From positions 21,525,978 through 21,589,977 of the forward strand of contig NC_061818.1 of NCBI RefSeq assembly GCF_021462225.1: 64,000 nt of DNA, given 5' to 3'. This document shows positions 13,851 through 26,900 of the stretch, one piece after another; position 1 is the stretch's first letter, and each line of letters starts with the position of its first letter. The translations under genes and the position numbers were made by a program. Source of the stretch: Girardinichthys multiradiatus. Lineage: Eukaryota > Chordata > Actinopteri > Cyprinodontiformes > Goodeidae. The notes under the pieces are model-generated. The model saw only the letters and a list, made by a program, of their open reading frames with translations. It ran no database searches and was not told the origin of the DNA.

Positions 13851-15539
13851 GTGTATATGTCCAATAAAATCTTTTCCGTTTGTGTCTATATTACAGAGAT
13901 ATCAAAGCGAGAAGAAGTCGAGGCTGTCACCATTATTGAGACCCCTCCTGTAATTGTGGTGGGGGATTGTGGGTTACATTCAAACAGTCCGGGGCTTGCG
14001 TGCTCTGAAAACCATCTTTGCTGAGCATCTCAGTGACGAATGAAGGCATCGATTTTATAAAAACTGGTGCGTACAGTGGTTCGTTTATCACCTACACCAA
14101 TGCTTAACTGAGAGACCAGCTAAAACCCGTCTCTTTCACATACCTACACTGAGGTTGTCTGTGTTTCAGGGTGAAGAGCAAGAAGAAGGCTTTCACCAAG
14201 TACAGCAAGAAGTGGCAGGACGAGACCGGAAAGAAACAGCTGGATAAGGATTTTAATCTGATGAAGAAGTACTGCTCAGTCATCAGGGTTATTGTTCACT
14301 CTCAGGTGGGCTAAATCCAACTGTTCCTCAGTGCCATAGTGTAATGATAGCTAGTCAACTCTCTTCCTTCTCATCCACTTCAAAAGGAGCATGCTGACCA
14401 CATGAGATAGACAGAACAGCTTTTAAATCCTTAGCATGTTGGCTTGGACCACCGCAGTGAGTCTGAGGAGAACTTTGGAGTAACATTTCAAATATTAGTT
14501 TAAAAATATTTTTCAAGGTCAATCCTGGCACCTAAACCAGATTATTCAAAGCTTGGAAAATCCACAGATCTTACAAATGCTTCATGGGTCAATTTTTCGC
14601 AGTGTTGATAACACCTTATGCTTTGGAATATGACCTCTAATAACTCTAATTATAGCTGTTGGAAAGCAAGAGATCTCTCAAATGGACAGGTGACATAATA
14701 ATCCGAGACTTCAAAGCTCGTTTTACTACTAATTCCTTTGTTTCCAGATGAGACTGCTGCCTATAAAGCAGAAGAAGGCTCACATCATGGAGGTGCAGCT
14801 GAATGGGGGCACAGTCCCAGATAAAGTGGACTGGGCCAAGGAGCACCTGGAGAAAGCTGTGCCCATTTCTGCTGTCTTTTACCAGGATGAGATGATTGAT
14901 GTCATTGGAGTCACCAAAGGTCATGGCTTCAAAGGTAGGAACTGTGCTGTAAGTTGTTGCAGTAACAGGGCTGTCCATAGTATACAGGAGAAGATACTGT
15001 AGACTGTATCTCTGCCTTCTGCTTTTAGGAGTGACAAGTCACTGGCACGCAAAGAAGCTCCCCAGAAAGACCCACAAGGGGCTGAGAAAGGTGGCCTGCA
15101 TTGGTGCCTGGCATCCTGCACGCGTGTGCTTCACTGTAGCTCGGGCCGGTCAGAAAGGCTATCAGCACCGTACTGAGATCAACAAGAAAGTAACCTGATA
15201 CCTGATCACAATAGTTTATTTACATTTTCTCAAAATGATAAATATATCTCCAAATAGAGGTTCTCTATTGTGTCCTCAGATATTCCGTATTGGCAGAGGT
15301 GTTCACATCCAGGATTGAAAGGTGGTGCGAAACAACGCCTAACTACGACCTCAGCCAGAAAACCATCACTCCAATGGTACTCTCTGAATTCAAGTCACTG
15401 CTTAAGATAAAACTCATGTTTTTGTAGCACCCTCCCCCTTTATTGGCACTCCTGGTAAAGATGAGTAAAATGCCTTAAAATAAATCCAGTTGTCAGTTCA
15501 CTAGTAAAATCTTACCTTACATAGGAAGATTTGCTGCAA

Positions 15540-16350
15540 TTCTGTGATCGTGAGATTTGAACTTTGCTGTTTCTGTTTGGATTTTATGTGATAGGCCAAG
15601 ACAAAGCATGGGATTATTGTGAAGTGAAAGCAACAGTATACATGGTTTTATTTAGAAATAAAAATCTGTAAATTGTGGCAGGCCTTTGTGTGCCCTTTAC
15701 TCTGATTCACATAAATAAAAAAACCAACTGCTTTTAAAAGACATCTAATTAGTAAAACTAACACTGCACATCATCCTGAAAGGTGGCAGCATTATTTGGG
15801 CAAACTTTTCTTTATTAGTAGATGAAGGAACGAAATACAGGAAAACCTGTTAGAGGTGGCAAAAGACTTGGTTCTGGGGTGACGGTTCACCCTCCAGCAG
15901 GGCAGCAACCCTAAACATGCAGCCAGAGCTACAATGCTGTGGTTTACATGAAAGCATCTTCATGTGTTAAAATGGCCCAGTTAAACTGCAAATGAGAATC
16001 TCCAATAACACCTAAAAGTTGCTGCTCTCAACTCTCTTCCCAGTTTGACTGCACTCGAGCCGTTTTGCAAACAAGAATTGACAAAGAACTTCAGCCTCTA
16101 AAGGCACAAAGCTGGTAGAGACGTACACTTAAAGACTTACAGCTGTAATGGCAGTAAAAGGTGGTTTTGCAAATATTGACTTCGCTGCTGAATACCAAAT
16201 GGATACCACATTTTCCAGTTTTCTTCTACTTTATAAATGTGCACTACTTTGTGTTAGTCTATCACTTTAAATCGCAATAAAATACACAACAAAAGAATAA
16301 CAATTTGTGGTTGTAACATGACAAAATGCGAAAAAACAACCTTGCAAAAA
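15540..16350 (+). mobile_element. Decayed Tc1/mariner-like repeat in rpl3l intron 7
   Basis: This resembles a widespread fish DNA-transposon family (terminal part with TTTTATGTGATAGGCCAAGAC, body with 'ACTTACAGCTGTAATGGCAG' and 'GTGGTTTTGCAAATATTGAC'). Related pieces occur at 23090-23600, 39890-41970, 54889-57960 and 61490-62410. There is no intact ORF. The family name is uncertain. Confidence 0.5.
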
Positions 16351-17603
16351 CATGGGTCCCATGTCTAGCCCTGTTCGTTTCATATGCGTACGTTTTTAAA
16401 TATTGTTCTAACTCTAACAAATGGGATCATGTTTTTGTGGCCATTTTTTGACACAAAGATTAATACCTGCTTTACTGGAACTTAAACAGCATGTTCCTTT
16501 GTCTTTTTATTTTTAAAAATCAGCTAAGTAGGCCTCTTTGGTCTGCCATATTTGTAACTCAGGGAAACAGGAAGCCATGGATTACTGAGTCATGTTCCTT
16601 GGCACTAATAAAAATCTCTGAAATTGTAAAGCAGAAATTTAAAAATGCCTCAGGCTCCTATTTATGTAATTATTGGAGAGACCATGTGTGTTTTTTTTTT
16701 TTACCTAAAAAATCCTTTTTTATAATCAGTGAGAGAAGGATACTGCAATGAAAGATTTATTTATTAATTTCTTTACACAGATTTTTACCAGAGATACCAA
16801 TAAATGTGGGCGGTGGTGTTTAATCTGATTCTCCCCAGATAATTTTTGCATGTAGTAACTTATTATTCCTACTTGACATTTAATGAAAAATGTATGTCTT
16901 TTTTTAACATATCCTACGTTTCTTAATCATACAACAGATAATAAAGATAAATTAGTTTATTAATAAAGGTAGTTGAGGTGTTTTTTTAGTTTTCTTCCTA
17001 ATAAAATGCAATATATGTCCTGAGCTGTCCTGATAAAAATATTTTTCTCCATTGTCTTCTTTTCTGGATTTTCTTTCTTTAGGGGAGTTTTCCCCGCTAT
17101 GGTGAAGTAAATAATGATTTTGTGATGGTGAAAGGTTGCGTTGTTGGCCCTAAGAAACGTGTCCTCACACTCAGAAAGGTGGGAAGACTTAGTTTTACAC
17201 AAAACGTACAGAGGAGTACGCTGTTAAACCTTTCTCTGATTTTAAATACTTAATAAACACTTAAGTTAAAATTGTATTTTAACCCATTTAAGTATGCGTG
17301 TCCTCCCACAGTCTTTGCTCACACAGACATCACGCAGGGCCAACGAAGCCATTGAGCTCAAGTTCATCGACACCACTTCCAAATTCAGCCAGGGGCGCTT
17401 CCAGACAGACCAGGAGAAAAGAGCCTTTATGGTGAGAGGAAGAAAACTTGTGTTCACACTTAAATCTAACAACTACAATGCAAGAAGCAAATGTGTCATA
17501 TGAATATTGAATATATATGAATATATTTGCACTTTAGGGGTCTGAAGTTTTATTTTTAACACTATAACCTCCGCTTTATTCATAGGGGCCACTGAAAAAA
17601 AAT

Positions 17604-17628
17604 CCTCTAAAGGCAATGCCTTTAGAGG
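17604..17628. repeat. Near-perfect 25-bp palindrome at the rpl3l 3' end
   Basis: CCTCTAAAGGCA (17604-17615) and TGCCTTTAGAGG (17617-17628) are exact reverse complements around one central base. The palindrome falls in the last coding exon, where the usual RPL3/RPL3L tail is not conserved. Confidence 0.9.
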
Positions 17629-17662
17629 AGGCCTGAAAGAAGGGCTAAAATTCTTACAGAAT

Positions 17663-17674
17663 AATAAATTTATT
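17663..17674. terminator. Bidirectional poly(A) signal between rpl3l and tex2-like
   Basis: AATAAATTTATT is a perfect palindrome. It supplies AATAAA on the plus strand for the rpl3l relic (stop at 17636) and AATAAA on the minus strand for the tex2-like gene (stop at 17921). Use by both transcripts is inferred from position. Confidence 0.6.
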
Positions 17675-17920
17675 TTACTTATTCACAATGTGGTCTTTTT
17701 AAGGGGGCAGTCATCCTGGTCACTAGCAATTCTGACGGTCCCAAGGTCACAGTTTCACTTCAGCATGGATTCAGGAAGCATCTTTCCTGCGCTAATTACC
17801 AGGTCATTTAGTATGACCACCAATCTGCTGCATCCTAACGCTCTTTCAAACATTCATCACAATAGATGCACAACATCTAGTTTTCTTCAACATAACATGC
17901 TCTGCAGCCACGAGGTAGTG

Positions 17921-20900
17921 CTATTCTGACAAGTATTCCTGAGACTCCATGGAAGATTGGTGAGAAGATGAAATCACAGAAGAATCGCTGGATGCAGGCG
18001 GTTTTTCCAGGCCGGAGGTCATCAGGGGCAGATATAAATCATCCATGTTGGGCATGACGAATACTTTCTGTTCGGATACAGAAAGTATCAACATTTACTA
18101 ATTAGTGAAGACATTATGAAATCATCTCACGGCAACACAGATGCTGAATTGAAGGACTGACCTGGAACTTACACTGCAGTTTTTTCTCAATCCACTCTGT
18201 CACATGAGTGAAGGTGACTTCCCTCTCTCCAAGCATGGGGCGCACATGGAGGTCTAACCTTGGAGGCTCCCGGAAACTGTACCTGAAACCAGACAAATGT
18301 TAGTGAGGAACGTGACAGAAGGAAAAACCAAACATGCAGTTTGTAGTAAATTTATGCATATGAAAAGTTTAAAAAGAAGTCAAGGCTGGGAAGGTAAGTA
18401 CCATATCCTATCAGTAGGAGGAGGAGGTATGTTTATAGTAAGCGTTCCAGAAAGCTCCAGGACCTCCACACTGAGCATTAGAGGCATGTTGGAGACCTCA
18501 GCTATTTTCTTCTTGATGTACTCATTTTCTGTGGCCTTTTGGAAGTATTTGGATTTTGCTATCTTGTCCACAAATCTCAGGATTTTTCTGCCTGTGCTAC
18601 CGCCTGTGTGCCTGTAACGCATCAAAATGGCACAGATCCATACTTTTACACAGCTGAGCTGCTGTTCATATATGATTTATTCATGTTTATAGCAAAAATT
18701 TACCCATCAGCTGCTGCAGGAGTATTTTTATCAACTAGTGAACTCTGTGGATCAGATGGGGGTATTTTGTCTTCATCAGAAGACCCAGCACTGGAGGACT
18801 CTTCATCGCTATCTGCCAATATACACCGCCTCGGCTTAGAGCTGAAAAACAGTTGCGTGGGTTGCTGTGAATCTCTTTTCTTCATTCAACCCAAGCATGT
18901 GAAATAGGCATTTTTCTTGGAGGCTCACCCCATTTGCAGGTTCTCAGGAATGCTGTGAGCTTCACCTTCTCCCTCTTTGCCAAGCTTACACAGGTTCATC
19001 TTAGTCTCCAGGGTCATCTGAAGGCAGCCTGTGTACACTAACTCCACGTCCAGCCACAAACCTGATGATAAAACAGGAGGAGGGAGTTAAGCAGCAGGGA
19101 TACATGAGGTTTCTTGGAGCATGAGTCAAAAGATCCTCTTGATCTAATCTGGCTGGAGAGATGTTAGATCAGTAACGCGTGGGTTCAACATGTCATGGAA
19201 ACCTTGATTAAGAGGATTGCAAATCACTTCACTAAAGGAGACAATGAGAGGCCGCAATTCTATTTGTTACACAACAAATAAGATTATGACCTGAACCAAG
19301 GGAGTGTGCTTGTTTAGCTTGCCAATGGTGGTCCTTGTACTGCCTTTAGTGGTACTAAGAATCCATTTTTCATCCATCCATCCATCCATCCATCCAGGGT
19401 TCCACCCCGGACAGGTCACCAGTCTATCACAGGGTAACACACAAACAACCATGCACACACTCATTCATACACCTAAGGGCAATTTAGAGAGACCAATTAA
19501 CCTAACAGGCATGTCTTTGGACTGTGGGAGGAAGCCAGAGTACCCAGTGAGAACCCACGCATGCACGGGGAGAACATGCAAACTCCATGCAGAAAGACCC
19601 CCCGGTCGGGAATCGACACCAGGACCTTCTTGCTGCAAGGCAACAGTGCTACCAACTGCGCCACCGTGCAGCCTAGTTATGTAGACAGGTCCTTCTCAAA
19701 AAATTAGCATATTGTGATAAAGTTCATTATTTTCCATAATGTCATGATGAAAATGTAACATTCATATATTTTAGATTCATTGCACACTAACTGAAATATT
19801 TCAGGTCTTTTATTGTCTTAATACGGATGATTTTGGCATACAGCTCATGAAAACCCAAAATTCCTATCTCACAAAATTAGCATATTTCATCCGACCAATA
19901 AAAGAAAAGTGTTTTTAATACAAAAAACGTCAACCTTCCAATAATCATGTACAGTTATGCACTCAATACTTGGTCGGGAATCCTTTCGCAGAAATGACTG
20001 CTTCAATGCGGCGTGGCATGGAGGCAATCAGCCTGTGGCACTGCTGAGGTTTTATGGAGGCCCAGGATGCTTCGATAGCGGCCTTTAGCTCATCCAGAGT
20101 GTTGGGTCTTGAGTCTCTCAACGTTCTCTTCACAATATCCCACAGATTCTCTATGGGGTTCAGGTCAGGAGAGTTGGCAGGCCAATTGAGCACAGTGATA
20201 CCATGGTCAGTAAACCATTTACCAGTGGTTCTGGCACTGTGAGCAGGTGCCAGGTCGTGCTGAAAAATGAAATCTTCATCTCCATAAAGCTTTTCAGCAG
20301 ATGGAAGCACGAAGTGCTCCAAAATCTCCTGATAGCTAGCTGCATTGACCCTGCCCTTGATAAAACACAGTGGACCAACACCAGCAGCTGACACGGCACC
20401 CCAGACCATCACTGACTGTGGGTACTTGACACTGGACTTCTGGCATTTTGGCATTTCCTTCTCCCCAGTCTTCCTCCAGACTCTGGCACCTTGATTTCCA
20501 AATGACATGCAGAATTTGCTTTCATCCGAAAAAAGTACTTTGGACCACTGAGCAACAGTCCAGTGCTGCTTCTCTGTAGCCCAGGTCAGGCGCTTCTGCC
20601 GCTGTTTCTGGTTCAAAAGTGGCTTGACCTGGGGAATGCGGCACCTGTAGCCCATTTCCTGCACACGCCTGTGCACGGTGGCTCTGGATGTTTCTACTCC
20701 AGACTCAGTCCACTGCTTCCGCAGGTCCCCCAAGGTCTGGAATCGGCCCTTCTCCACAATCTTCCTCAGGGTCCGGTCACCTCTTCTCGTTGTGCAGCGT
20801 TTTCTGCCACACTTTTTCCTTCCCACAGACTTCCCACTGAGGTGCCTTGATACAGCACTCTGGGAACAGCCTATTCGTTCAGAAATTTCTTTCTGTGTCT

Positions 20901-23900
20901 TACCCTCTTGCTTGAGGGTGTCAATAGTGGCCTTCTGGACAGCAGTCAGGTCGGCAGTCTTACCCATGATTGGGGTTTTGAGTGATGAACCAGGCTGGGA
21001 GTTTTAAAGGCCTCAGGAATCTTTTGCAGGTGTTTAGAGTTAACTCGTTGATTCAGATGATTAGGTTCATAGCTCGTTTAGAGACCCTTTTAATGATATG
21101 CTAATTTTGTGAGATAGGAATTTTGGGTTTTCATGAGCTGTATGCCAAAATCATCCGTATTAAGACAATAAAAGACCTGAAATATTTCAGTTAGTGTGCA
21201 ATGAATCTAAAATATATGAATGTTAAATTTTCATCATGACATTATGGAAAATAATGAACTTTATCACAATATGCAAATGTTTTGAGAAGGACCTGTATAT
21301 ATATATATATATATATATGTAACTTATATATATATCCAAATGACATTGGAGATGTCCTCAGTTTCCCTCTTTGAAAGGTTTCTAGATCACTATGTCTTGG
21401 CTCCTCCTTCTTTCTAATGAACTTATCTGTATCGTCTCACTCTATCATCAGTCGTACTTAAGCTTGTCTTTTTCTGCAACACTCTGCCAGATTTTTGTCT
21501 GCCAAGTTTGGATTAATCAGGCTCACAAACAAGCAGATGTTTTCCGTGTCTGAACTTTAAGTTCTGGTAAGGATGCGTTCTGACCCCAGGAACTGTTGTC
21601 CTTGCTTTGCATAGGTTTCGTTTGGAGGTAAAACATTCACCTTACTGTTAGCCATTTAATTTTCTGCTTTCAAGTAAGGTAAATGTATGATGATCTTCCT
21701 TCTGAAAAGTTCACCAAGACAATATCTGACCTAAACTTTCTACATGTCTACAGTTAAAGCAACAATTACAAATATTGGCACCTTAGGGTCACGAAGTCCT
21801 CATTGCAACAATCTATTTTGAGGGGTTTTTGTACACTTTATCAAATATGCAACTATTTTCGCATTGGTTTGAGTATAACAGAATATTAATGTTGTGTGTT
21901 GTCCTATCTAACCCACGTCACACTGGGCCAGACAATTTAGTTTTCCTAATGTATCTTGTACCTGAAACACAGAGAACCAGGGTTGAAATAAATGTTCAAA
22001 GTTCCTTGTGCTGGTATAAAGCATACTTTACCTCTGCGGTCCAGTGTAGGTTTTGATGTGGTTAAGACCTGAGGAAGGCAGCTTCCCATGTCCAGATCAG
22101 CCAGCGTCAACTCGTTCATGAAGTAAGGAAACTGTATGAGGCAGGAGAATTTCATCTGTAAACATAGTGTTTTAATTTCAAAGTAAAAAAAAAAAAATTA
22201 AAGAGGTAGGTATGTTCCTCTAACACAAACCAATGAGCTGGAAGAGATAGCTGTAGTGTGGATGAATGTGTGCATGTGGGAGACTAAAAGGGATAATGTG
22301 AGTCAAAAAGAAGAGGGAATGAGTAATGGGGGATGCAGCGTCATCATTTCTCTTTTGTGAAATAGAAGGTCTCCACCTGCCTTGGAAACCTGGAAGAGCA
22401 CATTTTCAGCAAAGGCTTTCTCTTCCATGTAAACAAAGAGCTGAAGAGTATATGTGAATATTGTAAAGTCGTATTACCTTGACCAAAAATAATGCTTACA
22501 AGAAAGTGTTTGCTGCTTGCATGATATTAAAAATAGTTGAGAATCTCGTTTTGACTTCAGCCATCTATGTATTCTGGATCAACCTGAAAATCCTTGAACA
22601 TTTAATGTGCATTGACTGCACTGTATCATTGTATCACTGTGTCATTGTAATGTTTTTCCTCGTGTACAGCGCTTTGAGTGCTTTGTTGCTGAAAAGCGCT
22701 ATATAAATAAACTTGACTTGACTGGTTGATGGATCACATATTTAAAAACAACTGCCAAAAACACCACCGTTACCATCCATGACATGTGCTTCACCTTGAT
22801 CTTGCTGAGTTTCTTCTGGATTTTGTGAGCCACCTGATCGGCCCAGTATTTCTCTCTAAGAAAGTCCCAGAAAATCCTCCCCACCAGGGAATTTATCCAG
22901 GCGGGCTGGCCGTCTGCAGAGCATCCACCTGGCTCAGTAATTGCCCCGGAGTCACCTCCAGCTTCACTCCCAGAAGCACGATCTTCAGTGGAGATCTGCA
23001 GAAAATACCAAGAAAATTGTTCCTATATAGGGTGACAGAAATAGCTGTTCAATCTGGTACTTGGTTTAATCACCAATTCCCATCACAGTGCATTGCAAAA
23101 TAACTCCTAGCCCTTGAACGTTTTCACATGTTCCCATGTTACATCAGCAAACTTGTATTTCATTGGGATTTTATGAGATGCCAACACAAAGTTGCACATA
23201 ATTGTGGGCCCCTTTAATGTAATACCCCTGAATAAAATTTTGAGCAACCAATTGCCTCAGAAATCACCAAATTAGTAAATAGAGTGTACCTTTGTATAAT
23301 ACAGGTGGACTTTCAGAGGCTTGCTAGAAAACAGCCTCCAAAGCTTTCAACATCTCTTAGAGCACCTTTCAAGCCACAATCTTGGCACAGCTCTAGACTT
23401 ACCAAGACATTGCCATCCACCTAAACTGACTTTAGACTTTTAAAGGCCAACCTTCAATGTTTTAAATTCCAGCTTTATTCCTTTTAATTCTAATTAATAC
23501 CTGCAAATTCCCATAAATCCTAAGGGTAAGTTTGGAACTTGGAACCCAAGGTTTAATACATCAATGTTTGTGGTTGTGTTGACAAAATGTTAAAAAGTTT
23601 ATGTGGTATGAGGTGGTTTTGCAAGGCACTACTTTTGTAATTTTGGCGCTAAAGCTAAGTACAAATGTAGTTTGTGAACCTTTTTGCCAGCTGAGGGGCT
23701 TCCTTTGGCACTGCAGCTGGGGCTGGGCATGGGACTGTATCTATCTGAGTCAATCGGCTGCATCATGTAGGTGCTGTAGTCCAACAGCGTTCTTGTTTTA
23801 ATCGATAAGTCAGGAATCTCTTCTGTGCCTTCCTTTACAGCCTCTCCTCCACTCTGTGCTTCTGAGTGACAGACAAAAGGTGACAGTTGGTTGATAAATC

Positions 23901-26900
23901 CCTGATTGTTTGCATGCACCTTCAGCAAAGTAAGATAAAGTGCTCACTAGCTAAATATGTTCTTATTACCTGCGTTCTCCTCTGTGTTCGATTCACTTTG
24001 GACTGCAGCCTTCGAGGCAGATAGAAGGTGCTGAAACCACTCCTCTTTCTCTCTTCCTGTGCGGCCAAACAGATACAGAGTGACAGAGGACTGATGGCTG
24101 GGGATGGTGGACCTCTCTACTGTTTCACCCTCCTCCTGCTCTTCCAATAGGCTGTCCACCCCCAGCTCCCCCTCAGCCAGAGTGATGCAGATGGGGTACT
24201 TCTTGTTCCAAATCCTCTTGCGAGCTAAACCAGGAGGCACCAGAGACACCTGGGAGAACACATTTGCATCAGGCACTGACAAATAGGAGTCATTTCCATT
24301 TTATTTTCCATCTCCTAAACCTTCATTGTGCACGTTAAAGGGATGGCATGCAAAAACTTAATTCGGTCATTAAGCTGAAAGGGTTTATACCCTCTTCCGG
24401 GCAGGGAGGTCAAGTGTATTCAGTGCATCATCACTCAGTCCTGTAGGTCTTTCACCTCCGTGTTAGGTGACAAAGTGGACGCAGACAGGTCAGTGTGAAA
24501 AGTTCAATTCAGAGGTCACCTCAGCTTTGTCACTTACCTCACACTGTGGCCTGTTCTTCTGAAGTGAATAGGTTAGATTTAATTGTTAAAACATTCACCT
24601 TACTGTTAGTCAGCTGGTAAGTACGGGAGTGCAAAAACACGGACTTGTGGAGTGGCTCATTGAAAGTTGCCCACCGGGGGATGTTGGCATGGGGTTCTGC
24701 CAAGCGCAGCCGGCTGCTATCCAGCGTCACATACACTGAAAGCATTATGGAGGGGTGAAAGGTATCAGGATCGTAGCTGTGCGCCTCATTCATCCAGCCC
24801 TGGAAGTAAGCAAACAGGCCTTTAAATCTCAAATAATACACAACAATGCAAGGAAGAAGAAAGAAACTGTGAATTGGTTTTAAAGTGTCAACAATGGAGC
24901 AAAATGTAACAGAACAGCTCAGCAGGAGGGGAAACATGAGACCCAGCGGAATGCATTCATATCCGATCACAGTGGATGTATCTGAAATGTCACTTTGTTT
25001 ATCTCAATAGCTCTGTGTTCATTATGACCTTCTCGATGCTGCTGAACCTGCAGAGCCTGCAGGCAGTTTGTTAGACAGAAATAACCACAAAAATATTCTA
25101 TGAAGGACTGCTTGTGCATTACAGCATCTCACATATCTGCTATTGTGCAGACTGTCCCTCATGCAAAGATCATTATATAGCTGCAGGCTTATTTTCATGT
25201 AGGCAAATAGTTAATGTGACAAAAAGACAGCCTTTAAGATGATCATGCGCAGAGATAACAGAATATATAGCCACAGTAATGTCTTTTTAGAGGTTGTGCA
25301 TGACCTATTGTAGGTCAGTAGGTTAACTGAAACAATATTAAGATGGAGATATTTTGCAGTTAGTTATATTTTATACATTACTTTTTCTGCTTGCAGGATG
25401 AAAGTCAATATTAACTCACTGTTTCACAATAATGTGTGCACTCTGACCAATGTAAAAAAGTGAAGTATAAGGAAAGAAATGCTTCAATTATACTGTATTT
25501 ATTTTGAAAAGATTGGTTGGGGCACTTAAAAACATAAATTTTTTAGTGTGAGATTATCTTATTGCAATTTTACACACCTTTACTGGAAGAACCAATCCAT
25601 ATTGTTAGGACTGTATTTGTTGTATTTGTTGCATTTATTTGGCATCCTGGAATCTCCGCTGCAAGACCCAAAACTCTCCAAACTGACCACTTTCAGAGAT
25701 TTAAAACAGCTTTTAAAGAAAGTGTCTAATGGATGTTTGTTGCTGTTGCTTTTATTGCTTTAGATATATCTGCCAGGTTCTGGGAGTTGCTGACTTTATT
25801 TTGTGCCTGCTATTAACTGTGCTTCACCCCTAGGTGCCGCCTGTGCTCTGTTGGGTTAAGGACATGTGTTTCCATCTCCGTGATCAGCTGGGAGGTTTTA
25901 AAAGGAGCATGCTGCCAGCACTTTGACGCCTGAGTGTTTTGCCTCTGTGGTACATTCAATTGGCCAAAGTAAACGAACTCCATGTTTATGCTAAGCCTAG
26001 ACTTATTGATCTTGTCCTTACTTGTTTCCAGGTTCAGTTTTGGACACAGCTCAAGTTCCTTTGAAGAACCTACCCGCCTTCGCCTTTTCATGCCAAGAAT
26101 TCAAGTTTGGATATTCGGTCAAGCTCCGCTGGCAGCAACCGGACTCCATAACCTCAGCTTCCTCCAAGCGAACCCTGTCCACCCTCCAATGAGCGGCACC
26201 TCTGGACTCCATCTGAAAGAACGCACCGAACCTAAGTTCTGATCCTTGGGAAGGATCAGTCAAACCTACGTAACCAGGCTTATCAAGCTTACCAAACCCG
26301 GAACCTTAACAGTAAGATACATTACACAGCAAATCCTAACTGTTACAATCCACCACTTACCTGTTACCTCTCCATGCAGCCAAGGAGTTCCTGTCCTGGA
26401 CCACGCCTTCCATGATCCTGTGATAAAATAAACGCTTTAAACTTTTTGAGTGGTTTCTGCATGTGGGCCAAATCGGCAACAAACAAAGTGACAGAACACT
26501 CAGGCCAAGCCGACCCAGCAGAGACACTTAAAAGAACTATTTCCGAACATAGTCACCAAATTCAGGCTCAAGGTTCATCTCTCCGCTCACTCCACGAACA
26601 ACAGAAACAAGCTAACCAGCAGCTTGAACAAATCTCCTCTCTCTTGCAGCATATCCTCAGTACCAAGGACTCCTCTTCGCCTGGTGGTGCTACCGAAAGT
26701 CCGCTGTCTCAACAATTACTTCTTGGACGTGACGTAACTTCCCCTAATCCGGAGTAATTTTCTGGAGAAATCAGAGACTATGGAGGGTTTCTGCTACAGT
26801 GTAAGCTGGTGTTCAACTGGTCACCTCAATCTTTTCCTCACGATGATGTCAAGATTTCATATGTCCTAGGGTTATTAACTGGAAAAGCACTTCGGTGTAC

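Larger units (their letters stand above)
12389..17636 (+). pseudogene. rpl3l: 60S ribosomal protein L3-like (uL3 family), disrupted
   Basis: All ten exons of an rpl3/rpl3l gene can be placed: 12389-12391 (ATG only), 12881-13073, 13897-14066, 14170-14305, 14748-14934, 15029-15189, 15280-15376, 17083-17178, 17312-17431 and 17586-17636. Splice sites are intact. The reading frame is not: exon 3 has an extra G in a run of five (about 13960-13966), followed by a TGA where the family has Cys (SDE-stop); exon 7 has a TGA in place of Gly after HIQD and a net frame break after RNNA. Conserved blocks such as [28 protein letters not shown] and [16 protein letters not shown] remain. Its position beside ndufb10 and msrb1 matches human RPL3L, a striated-muscle paralogue of RPL3. 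Sequencing error could explain the extra G but hardly all four lesions. Confidence 0.85.

Noticed and set aside
14041..14043. Selenocysteine recoding to explain the TGA codons in rpl3l
   Set aside because: Ribosomal protein L3 is not a selenoprotein, and frameshifts are present as well; decay is simpler.
20563..21007. Plus-strand frames inside the Tc1 element
   Set aside because: They are shadows of the transposase on the opposite strand.
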